Of a stretch of 14,881 nucleotides of DNA, positions 6,750-14,117 are shown piece after piece. The translations under genes were made by a program, and so were the position numbers. Numbering within the stretch: the stretch's first letter is position 1; every line of letters starts with the position of its first letter. This DNA comes from Gammaproteobacteria bacterium (GTDB lineage: Bacteria; Pseudomonadota; Gammaproteobacteria; Pseudomonadales; Litorivicinaceae): positions 1-14,881 of the forward strand of contig PBDH01000041.1 in assembly GCA_002717305.1 (NCBI GenBank). Reading direction: 5' to 3'. The notes beneath the pieces were generated by a model, which was not told the DNA's origin, ran no database searches, and worked only from the letters and a program-made list of their open reading frames with translations.

Positions 6750-8096
6750 ATGAAAACGATAACCAAACTGACTATGGCCTCTGCCATCGTGGCACTAATG
6801 GGGACAGCGGCGTATGCCGAAGACTTTAACTGGCGTCAATTTGAAGGAACTGAGATCACTTGGGCCTATGACATCCACCCTTATGCGGATGCTGTTGTCG
6901 CTTATCTTGATGAATTTGAAGAACTTACTGGCATCAAGGTCACCGCAGAGCTTTACCCAGATGATACATACTGGGGAAAACTAAACATCCAGCTTTCAAC
7001 CGGTTCTCCAGATTGGGACGTAGTTGGTACCGGCATTCAGCCAGCTTGGGATGTGACGCCGGCAGGACAATTAGCAGGTTTGCGTGGGCTTATCGAAGAC
7101 CCGAACATGACCAGCCCCTCCTATGACTATGAAGACTTTTTTCCGGCACTGCGAGCAGCTTGGACATGGGATGTGGCGGAAGAAGAAATTATCGCTAATC
7201 CTGATGGAGAGATTTGGGGAATTCCTCATGCATTTGAAAACATGCAGTTGATGTACCGAACTGATATTCTTGAGCGCCTTGGTGTTGAGCCGCCAAGTAC
7301 ACTTCCCGAATTGACCATAGCCTGCGAGCAAATCAGAGCTGCCGACCCCAACATGACGCCAATGGCTGTTCGTGGTGTCAGATTCTGGTCATCAATTCAC
7401 ACTGCACCAATTTCTATCGCCCAATCATATGGGGTGAGAGACTTTGTTGGCACTGGTGACGCTATGGATACTGCTTTAGACTCTGCCGAATCGATCCGTT
7501 TCCACAAGGACTACGTTGCCATGATCCAGGCGTGTGCGCCGGATAGTTGGGCTAATGATAACTGGTATCAAGTTGTTGATGGGCTTTCGACCGGTACAAC
7601 TGCAATGGCCGTAGACGCCAACATGTTTGGTTTCTGGAACAACATTGAAGGTTCATCAGATGCAGCTGGTAAAATCGCGTTTGCGCCACCTCTCACTGCT
7701 CCAGACAATGATGAGTTTGCCTCCAATATTTGGATTTGGTCGCTGGCAATAAATGGTGCATCCGAAAAAAAAGGTGCAGCATGGTATTTCATGCAGTGGG
7801 CCACGTCTAAAGAGATGAACGTGCGCGGTGCGACGGATGGTAAGCTCGTGAACCCACCACGGTCGTCTGCTTGGCAGGCACAGGAGTGGATCGAATATGC
7901 GAATCAACCAGAGTTCAACAACTTCTATGATACTTTCAATACCGTTCAGGAAAAGACATCTCTATTGTTCACTCCACGTTATGGTTTTGGTGCCGCAATG
8001 AATGCTTGGGCAGTTGCAATGCAAGAAATGGTTGGTGGCGCAGATGTAGAAGAGAGTTTGTCCAACCTCGCTGAAGAAATTCGTGACGAGCTTTAA
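6750..8096 (+). CDS. ABC sugar transporter, periplasmic substrate-binding protein
   Basis: The start is ATG 6750, just after GGGAGAAAAGA; the in-frame ATGs at 6687 and 6732 lack this site and would bury the signal peptide. The 448-residue product begins with a classic Sec signal of about 23 residues, cut after TAAYA before EDFNW. The mature part follows the family-1 solute-binding pattern: an early strand (ITWAYDIHPYADAV), the segment FEELTGIKVTAELYPDD, and later a conserved WGIPHAFENMQLMYRTD typical of sugar binders. It delivers substrate to the two permeases downstream. It is the first gene of the operon, and a hairpin terminator directly after it probably keeps its level above that of the membrane genes. 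The exact sugar cannot be told from sequence. Confidence 0.9.
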   Translation: MKTITKLTMASAIVALMGTAAYAEDFNWRQFEGTEITWAYDIHPYADAVVAYLDEFEELTGIKVTAELYPDDTYWGKLNIQLSTGSPDWDVVGTGIQPAWDVTPAGQLAGLRGLIEDPNMTSPSYDYEDFFPALRAAWTWDVAEEEIIANPDGEIWGIPHAFENMQLMYRTDILERLGVEPPSTLPELTIACEQIRAADPNMTPMAVRGVRFWSSIHTAPISIAQSYGVRDFVGTGDAMDTALDSAESIRFHKDYVAMIQACAPDSWANDNWYQVVDGLSTGTTAMAVDANMFGFWNNIEGSSDAAGKIAFAPPLTAPDNDEFASNIWIWSLAINGASEKKGAAWYFMQWATSKEMNVRGATDGKLVNPPRSSAWQAQEWIEYANQPEFNNFYDTFNTVQEKTSLLFTPRYGFGAAMNAWAVAMQEMVGGADVEESLSNLAEEIRDEL

Positions 8097-8128
8097 ATAA
8101 TACTCCCAATAATACTATAACTAAAACT

Positions 8129-8158
8129 ACCGGCGACCTAGCGTTGCCGGTTTTTTTT
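8129..8158 (+). terminator. Intrinsic terminator between binding protein and permease
   Basis: A 9-bp stem (ACCGGCGAC/GTTGCCGGT, with one G-T pair in the RNA) encloses a 5-base loop and runs straight into eight T residues. It lies 33 bp after the binding-protein stop. In ABC sugar operons such partial terminators commonly reduce read-through to the permease genes. A TTG inside the T-run is in frame with the permease but is unlikely to be its start. Confidence 0.85.
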
Positions 8159-8183
8159 GAAGTCAAATTCTAAGGTACGGCTT

Positions 8184-9077
8184 ATGGCACGCAATAAGGT
8201 AAAGTCTGGCAACATGTTTCTGTTGATTACATTGCTACCAGCGATACTCATTCTGGGAGGTTTTATTGTTTTGTTCCTATGGGGCTTTTATCAGTCGCTG
8301 ACGGACATGAGATTTGGCCGCTCGCGTGTCGATTTCGAAGGAATAGAAAACTATGCGCGTCTGGTTGGCCGAAGTCGGTTTTGGGAATCAGTTTCAGCCA
8401 CAGCTATTTACGCATTCTCAGCTGTAATTTGCGAATCGGTCCTTGGGCTTGCTATTGCCAAACTGTTCAATACCAAAGCAGTGCTTGCGCAATGGCTAAG
8501 GCCGGCTATTTTATTGCCGTTGGTATTGCCTCCACTCTCCGTCGCCCTGATGTGGACGACTATGATGAACCCTGAGACTGGGGTCATGAATTATTTTCTT
8601 AGTTTTGTCGGCATTGAAAACTTTCCATGGACGGCCAAGGCCGAGACGGCGATGTTTGCGATCGTTTTCATTGACGTTTGGACTTTTACGCCATTTTTCG
8701 CTCTTATCATATTTGCTGGGCTTCGTGGTATCACACCCGACATTATCGAAGGTGCACGCATGAATGGTGCTAAGGCCTGGGGTATTTTCTGGCGCGTCGA
8801 ATTACCGATGGTATTGCCTTACATTCTGCTTGCGGCACTGTTTAGGATCATCGACTCGCTCAACCAGTTCGATATCATCTTTGGAACAACACAAGGCGGA
8901 CCTGGCAACGCCACGGATGTGCTGTCCGTTTCAGCCTATTTTACGGCCTTTCAGAATCTATATTTTGGTAGGGGCGCAGCTATAATGATCGTGAATTGGT
9001 TAATGGTTTTGCTTACAGCAATGGTAGTTGTGAAGCTTTGGCAATACACGCGGAAGAGGGTTGGTGGATATGCATAG
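8184..9077 (+). CDS. ABC sugar transporter permease 1
   Basis: ATG 8184 is preceded by AAGG at a good distance. An in-frame TTG at 8157 lies in the upstream terminator's T-run and has no ribosome site. The 297-residue membrane protein starts with a hydrophobic helix (about residues 12-34) and has further segments spread over its length, as in MalF/UgpA-type permeases. The cytoplasmic EAA loop is at about 189-212 (EGARMNGAKAWGIFWRVELP), which docks on the ATPase. It pairs with the next gene, whose start overlaps this gene's end by 8 bp. Confidence 0.9.
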   Translation: MARNKVKSGNMFLLITLLPAILILGGFIVLFLWGFYQSLTDMRFGRSRVDFEGIENYARLVGRSRFWESVSATAIYAFSAVICESVLGLAIAKLFNTKAVLAQWLRPAILLPLVLPPLSVALMWTTMMNPETGVMNYFLSFVGIENFPWTAKAETAMFAIVFIDVWTFTPFFALIIFAGLRGITPDIIEGARMNGAKAWGIFWRVELPMVLPYILLAALFRIIDSLNQFDIIFGTTQGGPGNATDVLSVSAYFTAFQNLYFGRGAAIMIVNWLMVLLTAMVVVKLWQYTRKRVGGYA

Positions 9078-9921
9078 CCGTTCAATATCTTTGCTTCTAA
9101 ACGTTCTTGTTTTGATAGTGGTCTTTGTTTTGGCTTTTCCTATTGTATGGATTTTGATGAATTCTTTCAAACAGGCCGCGGATGTGAATTCTTATCCGCC
9201 AGCCTTTTTTTTCCAGCCTACACTGGAAAACTACAAGGTTCTATTTGACATAGCAGAAGCGGGTGCAACCAATTACGGCACAATAAAGATCCAGTTCCTT
9301 AAGCCAGTCACTAGCAGCGTCATCATTTCGGTTGGGGCGGTATTGTTGTCGCTCATCGCGGGTGTCCCCGCCGGCTATGCGCTGGCGCGTTACAATTTTC
9401 AAGGTAAGGAAGATCTCGCCTTCTTTATCCTTGGCTTTCGGTTTGCTCCAGTTTTACTTGTGATCATCCCGATGTTTCAGTTCTTTCAGGCGGTTGGCCT
9501 TTATGACAGCTACCTGGGTATGATTTGGGTCTATCAGCTAATAACGCTTCCTATGATCATCTGGCTCAGTCGATCGTATGTTGAAGATATCCCATTGGAA
9601 ATCGAAGAAGCTGCGGCCATATGTGGAGCGAAACGCTCTCAAATCATAATAAAAGTTGTGTTACCATTGCTACGGCCTGGCCTGGTTGGAGCTTCGTTGC
9701 TGGTCTTTCTTCTAGCTTGGCACAATTTTGCACTTGGTTTGATACTTACTGCTAAGAACACACCTGTAACAGTAGCGCTGCTAAAGCTCCTTAACCCCGG
9801 GGTCAATTTCTATCCTGTGGTGTCAGCTGGCCTAGTGGTTTCGATGATTGTCCCAATCTGTCTAATCCTTCTCGGGCAACGGCATCTGGAGCGTGGTTTG
9901 ACATTTGGAGCTTTAAAATGA
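9070..9921 (+). CDS. ABC sugar transporter permease 2
   Basis: I prefer ATG 9070, with AGAGGG 9 bp upstream, over in-frame TTG 9061 and GTG 9064. The start overlaps the stop of permease 1, implying translational coupling. The 283-residue product has an N-terminal membrane helix (about 8-31) of the MalG/UgpE type (FPIVWILMNSFK), several later hydrophobic segments, and an EAA loop at about 180-203 (EAAAICGAKRSQIIIKVVLP). Its TGA overlaps the next gene's ATG by 4 bp. Confidence 0.9.
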   Translation: MHSRSISLLLNVLVLIVVFVLAFPIVWILMNSFKQAADVNSYPPAFFFQPTLENYKVLFDIAEAGATNYGTIKIQFLKPVTSSVIISVGAVLLSLIAGVPAGYALARYNFQGKEDLAFFILGFRFAPVLLVIIPMFQFFQAVGLYDSYLGMIWVYQLITLPMIIWLSRSYVEDIPLEIEEAAAICGAKRSQIIIKVVLPLLRPGLVGASLLVFLLAWHNFALGLILTAKNTPVTVALLKLLNPGVNFYPVVSAGLVVSMIVPICLILLGQRHLERGLTFGALK

Positions 9922-10841
9922 GTCGACCTCTGATTTTTATTGGAACAACCAATCTGGATATCGTTTTCTATGCTGAACAGCTACCTGTTCATGGTCAGAG
10001 TTTGATTGGGACTATCGAGGAATTTGGTGGTGGCAAGGGTGCAAATCAGGTAGTTGCAGCAGCGCAGCTTGGCGGTAACCCCTTTTTTGCAACAATGTTT
10101 GGTGAAGACGATGCCGCCCATAGTATGACGCAAGGCCTGCGCGATGCCGGTGTGAACACTAGCAAAATTATCAGAAAGCCGGGGTTCAAGTCTGGTAAGG
10201 CGCTGATCTTCGTAAGTTCCGACGGCACTAATATTATTGGGATTGATGCAGGCGCAAACGAGGCGTTCAACGCGACTGATGTTAAAACTGCGCTATCTGA
10301 CGTTCCTCAGGATGCCGTCATGGTGGTTGAAATGGGCTTGCCCGTCGAGGCCTGTAGAGCAGCTCTAGAATTCAAGGGTGATAGGTTTCTAATTTTCAAC
10401 CCGGCACCGGTGCGCGCGCAGCTTAACAAGACGGAGTGTAGCTGCATCGACATAATAACGCCTAATGAGACAGAGGCTGAGCAACTGACAGGAATTAAAG
10501 TTAACTCTGTGGAGCAGGCGTTTGAGGCTGCAAAACTGCTCCACAATCTTGGTGTGGCAGCTGTGGCGATCACTTTGGGTCAGAACGGTGTTGTCTATTT
10601 AGATAGCGAGCGCCAGATTCATCAAAATGCCTATCCTGTCACTGCCGTTGATACGACTGGGGCAGGAGATGCCTTCAATGGGGCCCTTGCAGTGCAGATT
10701 GCCAAGGAGTGTAACATCGCGGACGCCCTGCATTTCGCGGTAGCAACTGCTGGTTTAAGCGTTACACGCAAAGGCGCTCAGCAATCTATGCCAACAGAGG
10801 CAGAAGTTATGCAGTTTCTGTCAGAACAAGGAGATAAATAA
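9918..10841 (+). CDS. PfkB-family sugar kinase, ribokinase-like
   Basis: The 307-residue product has both PfkB signatures. GGGKGANQ (37-44) is the first, in the ribokinase form GGKGANQ. DTTGAGDAFNG (245-255) is the second, containing the anion hole and the catalytic base D251. The N-terminal TNLD and an internal NPAPVRAQL are also ribokinase-like. It should phosphorylate the imported sugar or a derivative with ATP in the cytoplasm. The start overlaps the permease stop by 4 bp (ATGA). A HAD phosphatase lies two genes downstream, so the phosphorylated product may be an intermediate that is later dephosphorylated. The true substrate could be ribose, a deoxysugar, or something else, since family members vary. 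Confidence 0.88.
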   Translation: MSRPLIFIGTTNLDIVFYAEQLPVHGQSLIGTIEEFGGGKGANQVVAAAQLGGNPFFATMFGEDDAAHSMTQGLRDAGVNTSKIIRKPGFKSGKALIFVSSDGTNIIGIDAGANEAFNATDVKTALSDVPQDAVMVVEMGLPVEACRAALEFKGDRFLIFNPAPVRAQLNKTECSCIDIITPNETEAEQLTGIKVNSVEQAFEAAKLLHNLGVAAVAITLGQNGVVYLDSERQIHQNAYPVTAVDTTGAGDAFNGALAVQIAKECNIADALHFAVATAGLSVTRKGAQQSMPTEAEVMQFLSEQGDK

Positions 10842-11600
10842 ATGAATATGTTTAATCTGACAGGAATGACGATCCTTGTCACTGGCGCTTCTGGTGGAAT
10901 CGGACTGGCATTGGTTCAAGGATTTTTAGAGGCTGGTGGGAAAGTTGTTGCCATAGACCTGAACTGCTCTGCCGTCGAAGATGCGTTTTCTGGCAATGAA
11001 CGCGTTATGCCCGTCTCTTTGGATTTAATGGATCTTGATGGTATCCGTGATGTCCTTAATAAAATGCGCGATTGTTTTGGGCCAATTGATGTACTTGTCA
11101 ACAATGCAGGTATCAAGTCGGCGGAACGTTTGATCGATGGTGATCGTAGCGAAATCCAGCGCACGCTAGCAATCAACGTAGATGCGGTGCTGAACCTGAC
11201 GCGCTTTGTTTTTGAAGATTGTTTCAAAGGCAGGGGTGGCCGTGTCATTAATATCGGATCATCAATTTCTTCGCGCGGAGCTGTATTCAACTACCAGGCT
11301 GGTGGTGCGGACTATTGTTACTCGAAGGCGATCGTGCACGATCTTACCCGATTGATTGCTTTTGAGGTGGCGCCAGAAGGCGTCACTGTCAACGCCATCG
11401 CCCCAGGCATTGTGCATACACCGATGCATGGTAGACCTTTGGAGGAAACCGAGGCACGGCATGCCGGTCGTATCCCACTCGGACGCATAGGTCAACCAAC
11501 GGACATCGTCGGCGCTGCAGTATTTCTGGCTTCAAAATCGGCAAATTATATCACTGGACAGGTTCTTCATGTCAACGGTGGCATGATTATGAGTGATTGA
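10842..11600 (+). CDS. Short-chain dehydrogenase/reductase
   Basis: The 252-residue protein is a classical SDR. It has the cofactor motif TGASGGIG (14-21), an aspartate ending strand 2 (D39, which favours NAD over NADP), and NNAG (87-90). The active site is S140/S141, Y158 and K162, in the arrangement YCYSK. The family closing segment ITGQVLHVNGG is present near the end. It probably oxidises a hydroxyl of the imported sugar or polyol. Its ATG directly follows the kinase stop, with AAGGAG just upstream. The segment after the catalytic serine (SSRGAVFNYQAGG) is of normal length, so nothing suggests inactivity. Confidence 0.9.
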   Translation: MNMFNLTGMTILVTGASGGIGLALVQGFLEAGGKVVAIDLNCSAVEDAFSGNERVMPVSLDLMDLDGIRDVLNKMRDCFGPIDVLVNNAGIKSAERLIDGDRSEIQRTLAINVDAVLNLTRFVFEDCFKGRGGRVINIGSSISSRGAVFNYQAGGADYCYSKAIVHDLTRLIAFEVAPEGVTVNAIAPGIVHTPMHGRPLEETEARHAGRIPLGRIGQPTDIVGAAVFLASKSANYITGQVLHVNGGMIMSD

Positions 11601-11607
11601 GGAAAAT

Positions 11608-12402
11608 ATGACAGAATGGAAAAAAATATCAGGTATTATAAGTGATTTGGATGGTGTTACCTATCGTGGTGACGATCCAATCGATAGTGCAGTAGAGGCC
11701 TTTCAATCCTGGCACAGCCTCGGACTCCCTTATGCATTTGTAACAAATAATTCTACTAAATCTGCTGAGGAGTTTGGGGAAAAGCTGAATAGAATGGGGA
11801 TACCTGCAACGCCGGAGCGGATTATTACAACATCAGCGGTCTCTGCCGAACGCCTTAAGACACTGCTTGAGCCAAAAGCCCGGGTTATGGTAATAGGTGC
11901 ACCTGCACTCTTGCGGGCAGTTGAGAAAAGTGGATTTGAAATTGCAGATGAAAAGGTGGCAGCTGTCATTGCCGGTTTGGATCGTGAGTTCAGTTTCGAA
12001 AAACTGGAAAAGGCGCAGATTGCTCTGATGGGCGGAGCACATTTCATTGGTACAAACCCTGATCGCATGCTACCTAAAGGTGATGGTTTTGAGCCAGGTG
12101 CTGGTTCGATCCTTAAAGCTATCGAGACAGCCTCTGGGGTGCCACCTGTGATAATTGGAAAGCCACAGCCTCATCTTATATCAATGGCGTTATCTATTCT
12201 CGGGACAGACCCAAAATCCACATACATGCTGGGTGATCAAATAATGACAGATATTGTCGCGGGACATGCCGCTGGCCTACCTACAATTTTGGTCCGTACG
12301 GGCGTTGCTGAAGAGGGCCCTTTTCCCATTAAACCCGATTTTGATATCGAAACTCTGGCATCCATTCCGGTTATGATGCCGAATGATTTAAAGGAAACAT
12401 AG
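11608..12402 (+). CDS. HAD-superfamily IIA phosphatase, NagD/AraL type
   Basis: The start is ATG 11608 behind GAGGA rather than the upstream in-frame GTG 11593, which lies inside the previous gene. The 264-residue product has all HAD motifs: DLDG (13-16) with nucleophile D13 and acid D15, VTNNS (45-49), K185 in GKPQPHL, and GDQIMTD with D210 and D215. The C2 cap (GGAHFIGTNPDRMLP, about 142-156) places it in subclass IIA with NagD, AraL and phosphoglycolate phosphatases. It likely removes phosphate from a sugar-phosphate intermediate, or detoxifies such a by-product. It sits between the SDR and the ATPase, 7 bp after the SDR stop. Confidence 0.9.
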   Translation: MTEWKKISGIISDLDGVTYRGDDPIDSAVEAFQSWHSLGLPYAFVTNNSTKSAEEFGEKLNRMGIPATPERIITTSAVSAERLKTLLEPKARVMVIGAPALLRAVEKSGFEIADEKVAAVIAGLDREFSFEKLEKAQIALMGGAHFIGTNPDRMLPKGDGFEPGAGSILKAIETASGVPPVIIGKPQPHLISMALSILGTDPKSTYMLGDQIMTDIVAGHAAGLPTILVRTGVAEEGPFPIKPDFDIETLASIPVMMPNDLKET

Positions 12403-13527
12403 ATGGCAGGGGTGAGTACATCGAGCTTGGTCAAGAAATATGGTGCATTTACAGCCCTGCATGGAATTGATCTAGAAATTAAAGATGGCGAATTTATCGT
12501 GTTTGTTGGTCCATCTGGATCGGGTAAATCAACGCTCCTTCGCTGCATTGCAGGTCTGGAACAAATTGCTAGCGGATCCGTGATGATCGCTGGGGAGGAC
12601 GTCTCTGATGTCGATCCTGCAGATCGTGGCCTGTCTATGGTGTTCCAAAACTACGCACTTTTCCCTCACATGAGCTGCCGCGCTAATCTTGAGTTCCCAT
12701 TGAAATCTGAAGGACTGCCTTTGCAGGACCGTGAGCGCATGGTCAGTTCCGTAGGTAAACTTCTCCATATCGAAGAACTTCTGGGTCGCAGACCTGCAGA
12801 ATTGTCTGGTGGACAAAGACAACGAGTGGCAATCGGACGTGCAATTGTTAAGGAGCCCAAAGTTTTTCTTTTTGACGAACCCCTATCGAATCTCGATGCT
12901 GAACTTCGTATCAAGATGCGTGTGGAAATCACGAAACTGCACAGGCAAATAAAAAATACGATTATTTACGTGACGCACGATCAAGTTGAGGCTATGACAA
13001 TGGCAGATCGTATAGTAGTGTTGCGTGAAGGCAAGATCGAGCAGGTCGGAACGCCACATCAACTATACTTTGCACCCGTCAACCAATTTGTTGCCACCTT
13101 CATCGGGGCGCCACAGATGAATCTTATTAACTGCGACTCTGCTATCAGAGGTGACGCTAAAACAACCATTGTTGGCTTTGGGGATGCCCCTAAGACAACG
13201 CTGCCAATCGGGGGCTTTGAATGGACCGATGGTGATCTAACGCTTGGATTTCGCCCAGAGCATGTAGTGCTTAAAGAGCCTGAGGGTGAGGCCATTCATT
13301 TTCGTCTCAGAACTGATGTCGTGGAACATCTTGGGGCCGTCACAAATATCTACGGGCAAATTTCGGGTTCAAGTGCTGAACATACCGACATCACTGTCGC
13401 TAACCACACGCAGATTTATTTTCAAGAAGGTAAAGAAATCGACATTTGGGTGCCCGTTGTTGATTGTCACTTATTCACCCCTGATGGCAAATCACTTAAA
13501 CGCTACACCGTTCCTCCGTCTTGGTAA
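12403..13527 (+). CDS. ABC sugar transporter ATPase, MalK/UgpC type
   Basis: The 374-residue ATPase has Walker A GPSGSGKST (36-44), Q-loop Q82, signature LSGGQ (134-138), Walker B FLFDEP with D158/E159, and switch H192. A C-terminal regulatory region of about 130 residues (TOBE-like, with LGFRPEHV) is typical of carbohydrate importers. Every catalytic residue is present. It energises the two permeases. It is the last gene of the operon and its ATG abuts the HAD stop, with AAAGGAAA upstream. No strong terminator follows; a 5-bp stem before TTTTT at 13565-13586 is weak. Confidence 0.93.
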   Translation: MAGVSTSSLVKKYGAFTALHGIDLEIKDGEFIVFVGPSGSGKSTLLRCIAGLEQIASGSVMIAGEDVSDVDPADRGLSMVFQNYALFPHMSCRANLEFPLKSEGLPLQDRERMVSSVGKLLHIEELLGRRPAELSGGQRQRVAIGRAIVKEPKVFLFDEPLSNLDAELRIKMRVEITKLHRQIKNTIIYVTHDQVEAMTMADRIVVLREGKIEQVGTPHQLYFAPVNQFVATFIGAPQMNLINCDSAIRGDAKTTIVGFGDAPKTTLPIGGFEWTDGDLTLGFRPEHVVLKEPEGEAIHFRLRTDVVEHLGAVTNIYGQISGSSAEHTDITVANHTQIYFQEGKEIDIWVPVVDCHLFTPDGKSLKRYTVPPSW

Positions 13528-13598
13528 TATTGTTGCATTCAACCGAAGCACTTGTCTTAAGAAGAAAGTTTTAACTGATACTTTTTGAAGGCACGCTT

Positions 13599-13673
13599 AT
13601 GGCGGCTTTGAATCCACTGGAAGTCAAAACATTATTAGAGATGCAAAGTAAAAAAAAATTCTACGAACCCTGA
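13599..13673 (+). other. Short ORF after the transporter operon
   Basis: A 24-codon frame begins at ATG 13599, with GAAGG about 7 bp upstream, and runs through a nine-A tract to a stop at 13671-13673. The peptide (MAALNPLEVKTLLEMQSKKK and a few more residues) matches nothing I know. It may be the start of a gene now lost, since the A-tract and the next fragment follow at once. Confidence 0.25.
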
Positions 13674-13676
13674 ACA

Positions 13677-13784
13677 ATGAAAACCGTTAACAGATTTGAT
13701 ATTGAAGATGCTCGAACCTTGATAAAGGTGGCGTTGGATCGTGCAAAGGTTTTTAGTTTGCCGAAGCCCATTTGCAAAATCTGA
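13677..13784 (+). pseudogene. Remnant of a DUF336/GlcG-like protein
   Basis: A 35-codon frame reads FDIEDARTLIKVALDRAK near its start. This resembles the opening helix of GlcG/HbpS (DUF336) proteins, which typically have L-x-L-x-x-A-x-x-x-I-x-A-A-x-x-x-A. The expected continuation into the VVD-x-G-G core is absent; after PKPICKI it stops at 13782. No other frame nearby restores the family sequence. GlcG-like genes commonly lie beside catabolic operons, so this could be the stub of a lost last gene. The match is short and I hold it loosely. Confidence 0.35.
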
Positions 13785-13807
13785 TGCTTGATCTACTTAG
13801 TCAGTCG

Positions 13808-13934
13808 ACACCGCCACAAACCTTTTTTTATATTATATAAACAATATCTTAGCATATTATTATTTATTTTTCCCCCACAATTATTGACGCCGGTACGCGT
13901 TTATGGCACGCCTGCGCGCCCGCGCACCACGCTG
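13808..13934. repeat. Right copy of the diverged direct repeat
   Basis: It has the landmarks of 197-336 in the same order: ACACCGCCA (13808-13816), an AT-rich tract, CCCCCACA (13872-13879), ATGGCAC (13903-13909) and CCCG. It has one CCCCCACA box where the left copy has two. The inverted repeat GGCACG-CCTG-CGCGCC at 13905-13920 corresponds to the left copy's GGCACA-CA-TGTGCC. The rest of 13528-14117 shows no complete gene. Confidence 0.5.
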
Positions 13935-14117
13935 TCTTTTGTATATGTATCAGGCTCAAACTGATTATTAATTAAATTTCGACTGGATAGATTCCGTTCG
14001 TATATAGCCTCATGTAAACAACCTGCTTCCGGAAAGTGGTCTTTGGTGAGAAGGTTTAGTCAGGCCCGCACAGCAATAACTTCAGATGGAACAAAATAGA
14101 ATTATCAGTACCATTCA

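Noticed and set aside
13286..13588. Second plus-strand frame overlapping the end of the ATPase gene
   Set aside because: It is a shifted frame within the conserved ATPase C-terminus and has no family resemblance.
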